Assembly (NCBI GenBank): GCA_029561345.1
Contig: JAKQJC010000007.1
Span: forward strand, 1 to 64,000
From: Chloroflexota bacterium
GTDB taxonomy: Bacteria > Chloroflexota > Anaerolineae > Anaerolineales > Anaerolineaceae
DNA length: 64,000 bases
Direction: 5' to 3'
Shown here: positions 42,655 through 50,245 of the stretch, one piece after another
Layout: each line of letters opens with the position of its first letter
Numbering within the stretch: position 1 is the stretch's first letter
The notes under the pieces: generated by a model
What the model was told of the DNA's origin: nothing
What the model saw: only the letters and a program-made list of their open reading frames with translations
The model's database searches: none
Program-made: the position numbers and the translations under genes

Positions 42655-44701
42655 TCTCCTGCTATTTTTAAAGCCAACCTGCGGGTTGGCTTTTTTAATC
42701 TGCCTGCTGCTGGCGGCCTGCCAACCAGTTCCAGCTTCTGCCGCTGCCCTCAACCTCACCGTTGCTGAAGCAGGGGTGCAGCGCGCTGCCCTGGCCGACC
42801 TGCGCCGGGCAGGGCTGGCGGTGGATGACCCCGCCTGCCTCAACCTCACCTTCCGCGGCCAGGCCTGGCCCGCCTGGAGCGACGGCGAAGCGCTCTACTT
42901 CCCCGCCCTGCCCTTCGAGAGCCGCTATGCCCGGCAGGCAGTTTACCAGGTGCGCGCTTCCCCCGCCCCCTGCGCTCCCAATCCGCTCCCCTCCGCACCC
43001 TCCCAACCTTCTGGCTCCGCCGTCACACACGGCTGGCAAACCCTCACCCTCGGCAGCCCGCGTCTCTATGCCCCCCAGGCCGCTGATCGTGACCCCTGGT
43101 TTGACCGCCGCTGGGTGGCCCCTGCCGCCGACACCCTCGTTTTTAATCTGACCCGGGTCCCGGCAGGCGAAGCCACCCTCACCCTGGCCTTCTGGCCTGC
43201 CACCACCGCCGAGGGCGCCCCAGCCCACCGGATGCTGGCGTCACTCAACGGCGCGCCCCTGGGCGAATGGAGCGGCAGCGGTAAAGATTTCACCACCTGG
43301 AACATTCCCCTGGCCCCTGGCACGCTGCGCGCCGGTGAAAACCAGCTGCATATTTCCCTCCCCGGCCTGCCCGGTGTTCCAGCCGATATCCTGTATATGA
43401 AGAAAATCATCCTGCAGCAAGACCTTCCCCTGCAGGCGCTGAACGGCCGCCTTGAGGCGCACACCGCCGCCGGGGCGGCGCAGCCCGCTGGTTTCGACGC
43501 TGCTGCTGAAGTGTGGGTGATGGATCTTGATTCTTCACCTGAAAACCCGCTCTGGTTCCGGATTGAGGCGGCTTCAAGCCTCCCTCTTCCCGCGGTGCAC
43601 CTCTGGGCCGCCGCCGCGAGCGCCCTGCCTGCCCCCGCGGCCATCACCCCAGCCCGGCCCGCGGCGGAGCTGAACGCCAGCGCCTCTGCGCCGGATCTCA
43701 TTGCCATCGGCAGCCCTGAACTGCTGGCCGCTCTCCAGCCCCTGCTGGCTGAACGCGCGCGCCAGGGATTGGCCGTGCAAAGCGCTTCCCTGCAGGCGGT
43801 TTATGACCAGTTCAACAGCGGGCTCTCTGAGCCGCAGGCTCTCACCCGCTTTCTGCAGCAGGCTGCCGGGCCCAACACCGCCGTGCTGCTGGTAGGCGAC
43901 GCCACCACCGACCCGGCCGGATATCTTTCAACCCCGCCGGCCGGCGCCCTGCCCGCGGTCTTCATCCGCGCGGCCTTTAGCGGCGAAACCATCAGCGACC
44001 TGCCGCTGGTGGACCTGGACGGCGACGGCCTGCCCGACCTGCCCATTGGCCGGCTGCCCGCCCGCACCCCCGCCCAGGTGAGCGCCGCCGTGCAGAAAAT
44101 CCTTGCTTTTGAACAGTCCGGTGCGCAGGGTCAAACGCTGCTGCTGACCCAGGCCTCCGAGGGCAGTTTCACCGCCGCCGCTGAAGCCTTCAAAGGGCAG
44201 CTTGACCCCGGCATGCAGGCGCAAATACTGCCCGCAAATGCATCCGCCGGGCAAATCTTCACCGCCGATGCCCGGTTGGTGGTTTATTTTGGTCACGGCA
44301 GCCTCACCCAGTGGGCGCCGGAGGCTGCCCTCACCCGCGAAAGCGCCCGCGCCCTGCCGCCGCAGCCCCGCCAGCCCCTGGTGTTCAATTTCACCTGCCT
44401 GGCCGGCTATTTTGCCCACCCCGAGGAAGAATCCCTCGATGAAACCCTGCTCTGGCAGCCGCAGGCCGGCGCTGTGGTCGTGCTGGCCCCCACCGGTCTG
44501 ACCCTCACCGAAGCCCAGGCGCCCTTCAGCCTGGCTCTGGCCCGCGCCCTGCAGGACCCGGCCTGCCCCACCCTGGGCAGCGCCCTGCTGCAGGCCTGGC
44601 GCCAGGCAGGCAGCGGTTCCGCCGATGACCGCGAGGTGATGCAGACTTTCCTGCTGCTGGGCGATCCCCTGCTCAGCCTGGAGGGCTTTAAATCAAAGTA
44701 A
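42635..44701 (+). CDS. Gingipain-like (peptidase family C25) lipoprotein
   Basis: 688 aa from MKRPNSDLLLFL, which overlaps the preceding gene. Lipobox LAAC (Cys29). Residues 40-330 form beta-sandwich domains; 350-688 form the caspase-like C25 catalytic domain: NTAVLLVGDAT, DLPLVDLDGDGLPDLPIGRLPA, VVYFGHGS with His554, VFNFTCLAGYF with Cys588, then GAVVVLAPTGLT and FLLLGDPLL. The catalytic His/Cys pair is present, so it may be an active cysteine protease. C25 members act as type IX sortases or secreted proteases; no type IX components are seen here. It follows pqqD and a stalk protein. Confidence 0.9.
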   Translation: MKRPNSDLLLFLKPTCGLAFLICLLLAACQPVPASAAALNLTVAEAGVQRAALADLRRAGLAVDDPACLNLTFRGQAWPAWSDGEALYFPALPFESRYARQAVYQVRASPAPCAPNPLPSAPSQPSGSAVTHGWQTLTLGSPRLYAPQAADRDPWFDRRWVAPAADTLVFNLTRVPAGEATLTLAFWPATTAEGAPAHRMLASLNGAPLGEWSGSGKDFTTWNIPLAPGTLRAGENQLHISLPGLPGVPADILYMKKIILQQDLPLQALNGRLEAHTAAGAAQPAGFDAAAEVWVMDLDSSPENPLWFRIEAASSLPLPAVHLWAAAASALPAPAAITPARPAAELNASASAPDLIAIGSPELLAALQPLLAERARQGLAVQSASLQAVYDQFNSGLSEPQALTRFLQQAAGPNTAVLLVGDATTDPAGYLSTPPAGALPAVFIRAAFSGETISDLPLVDLDGDGLPDLPIGRLPARTPAQVSAAVQKILAFEQSGAQGQTLLLTQASEGSFTAAAEAFKGQLDPGMQAQILPANASAGQIFTADARLVVYFGHGSLTQWAPEAALTRESARALPPQPRQPLVFNFTCLAGYFAHPEEESLDETLLWQPQAGAVVVLAPTGLTLTEAQAPFSLALARALQDPACPTLGSALLQAWRQAGSGSADDREVMQTFLLLGDPLLSLEGFKSK

Positions 44702-45057
44702 AGCACGGGTCTGGGCGCGCAGCTGCCCCTTCATGGTGCTGATCATTTAGATTCCTGTCATTATTATGACCATGTCATATTTCAACATTCCCTGTGTTTT
44801 CTATGTTTTCAATCAGGAAGTTAACCCCACGTGTTTCTTGGTTGCTGCTTAACCATGTTTTTTCTTAACCGCCAAGCACGCGAAGGGCGCAAAGGAAGAA
44901 AAAAGATCAAAATCTGATTTCTTTGGCTGTTTCGCCTTCCACTTCGAGGGCCTTTGCACAGCGGCCTCGATGGAGCAGACTAACCGGTCTTTTTGAGCCA
45001 AGCCTGGGTGGTTACGTTTTTTGTACTGTAAAGCGGGGAGTCAGGGGGAAAGCTTAA
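44702..45057. other. AT-richer intergenic gap without genes
   Basis: No reading frame with coding character, RNA gene or promoter stands out in this stretch. It is less GC-rich than the neighbours and contains one repeat-like segment (44870-44906). Confidence 0.6.
44870..44906. repeat. Degenerate 'CGAAGGGCGCAAAGG' intergenic repeat fragment
   Basis: The segment TTAACCGCCAAGCACGCGAA followed by GGGCGCAAAGGAAG shows the 8-9-nt periodic pattern (CCAAG-CACG-CGAAG-GGCG-CAAAG) that recurs in intergenic regions of many bacterial genomes. Only one copy is in this window, so the call rests on pattern memory. Confidence 0.4.
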
Positions 45058-45100
45058 CCAAAAAACAAAATGCCTGTCATCCACCAGGAATGACAGGCAG
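45058..45100 (-). terminator. Terminator of the receiver/Y1-polA-TPR operon
   Basis: Perfect 10-bp stem TGCCTGTCAT/ATGACAGGCA (45072-45081 with 45091-45100), 9-nt loop, followed on the minus strand by TTTTGTTTTTT. Confidence 0.92.
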
Positions 45101-45122
45101 GGGTTGTTCAGGAATTTCGGGG

Positions 45123-47438
45123 CTATGCGCCGCGCTGAATCTGCGCCAACAGGGAGCGGTAATCGGCCACATTCACCGGGTTCAGGTTGATGATCGTCTG
45201 GATCACCGTCACCGCATCCTTGTAATTGCCGGTGCGCATCAACTGTTCCCCCACCATATCCAGCTCAGCCACGGCGTCGCCCAGGCGGCCGGCATTGCGG
45301 TAAGCCGTGGCCAGGCGCTTGCGCAGCTCAATCTTATCAGAATGTTCGTTGATCACGCCCTGCACAAAGGCAATCATATTCTGCGGATTCGAGCTGCCCT
45401 GCATATAGGTCATGTAACTGTCCAGTTCGTTCAGCGCCATGCCGTCCTGCGCCAGGCGGAAATACATATCAATGATATTGAAACGCGTCTTCTCATCTTC
45501 GGGCTGAATGGTGCGAATTTGTTCCAGCACGCGCAGAGCCTGGCGCATATCCAGGCGCTGCATGTCAATATCAGCCATGCGGTTCAAAATTTGCACGCTC
45601 CAGGTCTGGTTGGAAGATGATCTCGGCGCCAGGCGCAGGGCATTGGCGTATGTCTTGCGCGCCATATCCACTTCGGCCTGCATGTAATAATTGTTCGCCA
45701 GGTCCATGTATTCTTTGATGGCCTCGTCAAACATGCCCTGTGAAACAAGCTGATCAATCAGCACCTGCCGCACCACCATATCCATCGGGTCGAGCTGGAT
45801 CACCTTGCGCAAAATCTGAGTGGATTGAACCATATCGCCGCGCATGGCGTAGCTGCGCGCCACCAGGGCATATTTTTCAATCGCCGGGCGCATCAGGTTC
45901 TCCTTCAGCAGCAGTTCGGCAATTTGAATGTGCAGCGGCAAAAAGCCCGGTGCGCTCTGCAGGCCGAAGAAAGCCTCTTCAATGGCCGTGCGCACCTGCG
46001 CCGTTTCAGCAAGCGTGCGCACGCGCATCAGGCAGTCCATGGAAGCGGTGTTTTCTGTCTGCAGCAGCATGTCCACCACCGGCATGGGAATGCCTGCGCT
46101 CATCTGGTGGCGCGCCTGGCTGAGGAAGGAACGCCACTCGGCGCGGTTAAGATAGGCCGAAATTTTGTCGCACAGTTCCGTCAGCACTTTTTCATCCGTC
46201 TGGCGGCGCTGCGACTCAATCATTGGTTCGTAAAGCTGGGCCAACATGGCAGCGTTTTCCGGCCCGGCCACAATGCAATCCGCTGTTTTCAGCGCTTCCA
46301 GATATTCCACCGCCGCCTCGCCCAGCCGGTCAGCCTGGCGCAGGCAGTCGGCGCGCATCAGGCGCGAAGCCAGGGTGTAATCAGGATGCTTGACGGCTTC
46401 CTGCAGGGTTTGCAGACATTCATCATACCTTCCCAACTGGAACTGCAGCAGCCCCAGGTCAAAAAAGGCGGCAGGGCTGTTCAGGCCGGCATCGATGGCA
46501 TGTTCCAGTTCCACCACAGCCTGATCATTTATCCCCTGGGTTTGCAAATCCACCGCCTGGGTCAGCATCATCCAGAACTGGCTTGGGCCGCTCTGCTGGC
46601 TGCGGCCGCCGTCACTGTTGCGTTCAATGGATTTGAGGGTGCGCAGCGATTGTGAAGGCGGCGCCTCCTGGGCCTGTTCAAACAAAATGCCCGCCAACAC
46701 AATCAGGGCTTTTTGCCGTGCTTCTGAAATCGGATCGCGGCTCTTTTCGGCCGGCTCGGTTTCCTGGGCTGCCTGGCTTTTGGCCGGAGCAGGCTGGGCA
46801 GCCGCCGCCCCAGGGCTCAGGCGCGGCTTTTCGGGCCGCGGCAGCATCTGGTTGGATGAGATCATCGTCAGGGCGCGGCGCGCTTCGTAGCTTTCGGGCA
46901 TAATCTGCAGGGCGTAGTTCACTGCCTGCATGGCGCGGGCGCTGTCGCCGGCCGATTGGATCAGGCTGGCCACCGTCAGATATTCGCTCACCGCATCGGC
47001 CTTGCGGCCCAGGTGCTGGTAGGTGGCCGCCAGGCGCGAATGCGCGGTGATGTTATCGGGGGCCAGGCGGGTGACCCGCGACCAGTTCTGCACCGCTTTT
47101 TGAATATCACGGTTCTTGATGTAAAGATCAGCCGCCTGCAGGCCAATTTGAATGGCCTCGGGAACGCGGCCCAGTTTTTCGCACAGCTGGGAGTATTTCT
47201 CGAAAGGCAGAGGGTCGTTCGGCGTGAGCTCCGAAACCCGCTGGTAACATTCCAGCGCATCGTCGTACTGCTGCAATTCCATCAAAACCAGGCCCAGGCT
47301 GCTCAATGCCTTGGCGTCGTCCGGAAATTCCGTCAATGCCTGGTAATAGAAATTCGCCGCCTGTTCCCACTGCCGGTCCCAGGCCGCGGAATGGCCCTGA
47401 TTCATTGCTTTCTGGTAGATATCTGAATTGCCGCTCAT
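45123..47438 (-). CDS. Cytoplasmic tetratricopeptide-repeat protein
   Basis: 771 aa with no signal peptide or membrane segment. The N-terminal TPR array (ANFYYQALTEFPDDAKALSS, ALECYQRVSELTPNDPLPFE, WSRVTRLAPDNITAHSRLA, ALQIMPESYEARRALTMI) is followed by an Ala/Pro linker. A second long helical-repeat array reaches the C-terminus (VELEHAIDAGLNSPAAFFDL, YALVARSYAMRGDMVQSTQI, YADLAN-like units). It probably acts as a protein-interaction scaffold. The start overlaps the polA stop by 4 nt (ATGA), placing it in one operon with DNA polymerase I and the receiver/Y1 protein; a joint role in a signalling or DNA complex is possible but unproven. Confidence 0.88.
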   Translation of the reverse strand: MSGNSDIYQKAMNQGHSAAWDRQWEQAANFYYQALTEFPDDAKALSSLGLVLMELQQYDDALECYQRVSELTPNDPLPFEKYSQLCEKLGRVPEAIQIGLQAADLYIKNRDIQKAVQNWSRVTRLAPDNITAHSRLAATYQHLGRKADAVSEYLTVASLIQSAGDSARAMQAVNYALQIMPESYEARRALTMISSNQMLPRPEKPRLSPGAAAAQPAPAKSQAAQETEPAEKSRDPISEARQKALIVLAGILFEQAQEAPPSQSLRTLKSIERNSDGGRSQQSGPSQFWMMLTQAVDLQTQGINDQAVVELEHAIDAGLNSPAAFFDLGLLQFQLGRYDECLQTLQEAVKHPDYTLASRLMRADCLRQADRLGEAAVEYLEALKTADCIVAGPENAAMLAQLYEPMIESQRRQTDEKVLTELCDKISAYLNRAEWRSFLSQARHQMSAGIPMPVVDMLLQTENTASMDCLMRVRTLAETAQVRTAIEEAFFGLQSAPGFLPLHIQIAELLLKENLMRPAIEKYALVARSYAMRGDMVQSTQILRKVIQLDPMDMVVRQVLIDQLVSQGMFDEAIKEYMDLANNYYMQAEVDMARKTYANALRLAPRSSSNQTWSVQILNRMADIDMQRLDMRQALRVLEQIRTIQPEDEKTRFNIIDMYFRLAQDGMALNELDSYMTYMQGSSNPQNMIAFVQGVINEHSDKIELRKRLATAYRNAGRLGDAVAELDMVGEQLMRTGNYKDAVTVIQTIINLNPVNVADYRSLLAQIQRGA

Positions 47439-50242
47439 GCCTCGCCTCGCGCTTCAAAGGGTGTCATTTCTCCCCAATTATATCCCCAACGGGCTTCCGT
47501 GGTGAGAGGGATCGATAAAGGAAATGCGCTTTCCATGGTCTGCTGGACGGCGCGCGCCGTGGCGTGCAGTTCGTCCGCAGGCACTTCGAGCACCATTTCA
47601 TCGTGAACCTGCAAAAGAATCTTTGCCTTCAAACCAGCTTTCTGGATGGCGCCCGGCAGCAAAATCATCGCCTTTTTCATAATATCGGCGGCTGTGCCCT
47701 GAATGGGGGCGTTGATGGCCTCGCGCTCTTCGCGGGCGCGCAGATTCTGGTTGGTGAGCTGGGCCAGAGCGGGAAAATAGCGCCGGCGGCCCATCAGGGT
47801 TTCCACATAGCCCTGCTCGGAAGCCTGGCGGCGCAGCCCATCCAGGTAGCGCTTCACGCCGGGGAACTGGCGGAAATAGGCGGCCACAAAATCTTCCGCC
47901 TCGCCCAGGGTCAGGTCGGTGGTGCGGGTCAGGCCAAAGGCACTCATGCCGTAAATCAGGCCGAAGTTGATGGATTTGGCATGCCGGCGCTGATCCTTGG
48001 TCACCTCGCTGAGGGGCAGGCCCAAAATGGCCGCCGCCGTGGCCGCATGAATATCCTGGTTGGCCCTGAAGGCCGCCAGCATGGCTTCATCGCCGGAAAT
48101 ATGCGCCACAATGCGCAGTTCAATCTGCGAATAATCCACCGAAAGCAGCACATTTCCCGGCGCCGCCACAAAGGCCCGCCGCACCTTGCGCCCCAGTTCG
48201 GTGCGCGTGGGAATGTTTTGCAGGTTGGGGTCCGAGCTGGCAATGCGCCCGGTGACTGTGCCGGTCTGGTTATACGAGGTGTGCACCCGCCCGGTGGCCG
48301 GGTTGACCGAAGCCGGCAGCGCCTCCAGATAGGTGGAGCGCAGCTTGGCCAGTTCGCGGTATTCCAGAATCAAATCCACCACCGCATGCTGGCCGCGCAG
48401 TTCTTCCAGCACCTCGGCTGAGGTGGAAAAATGCCCGCTGGCCGTGCGCTTGCGCCGGTCAGGCGGGGCCAGGCGCAGCCGCTCAAACAGCACGGTTGAA
48501 AGCTGCTGAGTGGAGTTGAGGTTAAAGGGCATGCCGGCGGCTTCATGGACCTGTTTTTCCAGGCTGGCCATGCGCTCGCCCAGCTCCGCCGACATTTGCT
48601 GCAAAAAGGTCAGGTCCAGCGCCACCCCGGTGCGTTCCATTTCAGCCAACACGCTCACCAGCGGCATCTCCAGCTCATCCAGCAGCGCCTGCGCATTGAT
48701 CTTTTGCAGTTCGGCGCGCAGCAGCGGCGCCAGACGCAGGGTGCGCTCGGCATCGGCAGCCGCATAGGGTGCGGCGTTTTCCACTGGCACCGCGTCAAAG
48801 GTGATCTGCGCCTTGCCCTTGCCGATAAGCTCTTCGATATGGGTCATTTCTATGCCCAGGCGCTCCCAGGCCAGGTTTTTCAGCCCCAGGTTGCGCGAAC
48901 CCGGGTCCACCAGCCATTCGGCGATCATGGTATCCATGCTCAATGGACGCACCTGAATGCCGTTGCGGCTGAGCACCAGCACGTCGTATTTAATGTTATG
49001 GCCGATCTTTTCAACGGCCGGATCGGTCAGCGGTCCGCGCAAAGCCTCAATCACCTGCGCCAGCGGAAGCTGCTGTCCCTGGATGTGTCCCACAGGAATG
49101 TAATAACCCTCGCCTTCCTTGCAGGCAATGGAAATGCCCACCAGGTCGGCGCGCATCGGGTCGGTGGAAGTGGTTTCCGTGTCAAAGGCCAGGCAGCCGG
49201 CCGCGGCCAGCTCTGCTGTCAATTCCCGCAGCGCTTCCGGCGTATTCACCACCTTCACCTTCAAATCGGAGGGCGGGGGCGGCGGGGCGGTCAGCGCGGT
49301 GGGTTCGCCAAAGAGGTTCAACTGGGCTCCCACCGCAGGCGGGCGGGCGGCCTTCGGGTTGGACAGGGCGCTCAGTTCATCCACCTTTTCCATCAGGGTG
49401 CGGAATTCCAGTTCGGCAAACAGGGCCTTCACCGCCTGAGGATCAAAACGGTGCGGGCGGGCCTGTTCCAGGTCCACGCGCATCGGCAAATCCACAATAA
49501 TCCGCGCCAGCTTCTGGCTCAGGTAGGCTGAATCGCGGCCCAGTTCCAGCTTGCTGCGCATGGCGCCTTTGATTTCTTCCAGGTGGGCGTAAATGGCGTC
49601 CAGCGTGCCGTAGGTTTTCAACAGGTTGATGGCGGTTTTTTCGCCAATGCCGCTCACGCCGGGAATGTTATCTGAAGTGTCGCCCACCAGGGCCTTATAA
49701 TCCACCACCTGGTCAGGGCGCACCCCCAGGTAGGTTTCCACATCTGCCGGAAAATAATCTTTCGCTTCCGAAAGCTTCTGCCCGGCCAGGTTCACGGCCA
49801 CGCGGTCGGTCACCAGCTGCAGCAGGTCGCGGTCGCCGGTGATGATCTTCACCCCCAGCCCCTCGCCGGCAGCCCATGAAGCCACGCTGCCCAGCACATC
49901 GTCAGCCTCGTAACCTTCCATCTCCAGGCGAGGAATGTTCAGCGCGTCCACAAACTGGCGGATGCGTTCCATCTGGGTGCGCAGATCATCGGGCATTTTG
50001 GCGCGCGTGCCTTTGTATTCGCTGAAAAGGGTGTCGCGGAAGGTTTTGCCTGTGTCAAAAGCCACTGCCAGGTAATCGGGCCTGTCGTTGATCATCAGAC
50101 GCAGCAACACGCTGGCAAAACCAAAAACCCCCGCCGTTGGCTCGCCAGAGCGGGTTTGCCAGCGCGAGCCGGCCGTGGACAGGGCAAAATAGGTCCGGTA
50201 GGCCAGGGCATGGCCGTCAATCAGATACAGGGTTGGGGGCAT
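47435..50242 (-). CDS. polA: DNA polymerase I
   Basis: 935 aa, three domains. The 5'-3' nuclease (1-300) has LYLIDGHALAYRTYFAL, YEADDVLG and the GEKTAINLL helix-hairpin-helix. The 3'-5' exonuclease (about 330-510) keeps all acidic motifs: FDTETTSTD, HNIKYDVL and YAAADAERT, so proofreading is likely. The polymerase domain (530-935) has the motif A DYSQIELR, the motif B RRHAKSINFGLIYGMSAFG and the motif C HDEMVLEVP. It works in repair and Okazaki-fragment processing. The start is at 50242, three nt after the stop of the receiver/Y1 protein, and its end overlaps the TPR gene. Confidence 0.97.
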   Translation of the reverse strand: MPPTLYLIDGHALAYRTYFALSTAGSRWQTRSGEPTAGVFGFASVLLRLMINDRPDYLAVAFDTGKTFRDTLFSEYKGTRAKMPDDLRTQMERIRQFVDALNIPRLEMEGYEADDVLGSVASWAAGEGLGVKIITGDRDLLQLVTDRVAVNLAGQKLSEAKDYFPADVETYLGVRPDQVVDYKALVGDTSDNIPGVSGIGEKTAINLLKTYGTLDAIYAHLEEIKGAMRSKLELGRDSAYLSQKLARIIVDLPMRVDLEQARPHRFDPQAVKALFAELEFRTLMEKVDELSALSNPKAARPPAVGAQLNLFGEPTALTAPPPPPSDLKVKVVNTPEALRELTAELAAAGCLAFDTETTSTDPMRADLVGISIACKEGEGYYIPVGHIQGQQLPLAQVIEALRGPLTDPAVEKIGHNIKYDVLVLSRNGIQVRPLSMDTMIAEWLVDPGSRNLGLKNLAWERLGIEMTHIEELIGKGKAQITFDAVPVENAAPYAAADAERTLRLAPLLRAELQKINAQALLDELEMPLVSVLAEMERTGVALDLTFLQQMSAELGERMASLEKQVHEAAGMPFNLNSTQQLSTVLFERLRLAPPDRRKRTASGHFSTSAEVLEELRGQHAVVDLILEYRELAKLRSTYLEALPASVNPATGRVHTSYNQTGTVTGRIASSDPNLQNIPTRTELGRKVRRAFVAAPGNVLLSVDYSQIELRIVAHISGDEAMLAAFRANQDIHAATAAAILGLPLSEVTKDQRRHAKSINFGLIYGMSAFGLTRTTDLTLGEAEDFVAAYFRQFPGVKRYLDGLRRQASEQGYVETLMGRRRYFPALAQLTNQNLRAREEREAINAPIQGTAADIMKKAMILLPGAIQKAGLKAKILLQVHDEMVLEVPADELHATARAVQQTMESAFPLSIPLTTEARWGYNWGEMTPFEARGEA

Positions 50243-50245
50243 GAA

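Noticed and set aside
44702-45122. A small plus-strand gene (frame 45021-45620)
   Set aside because: It starts inside the terminator region and then runs antisense to the TPR gene; no coding character.
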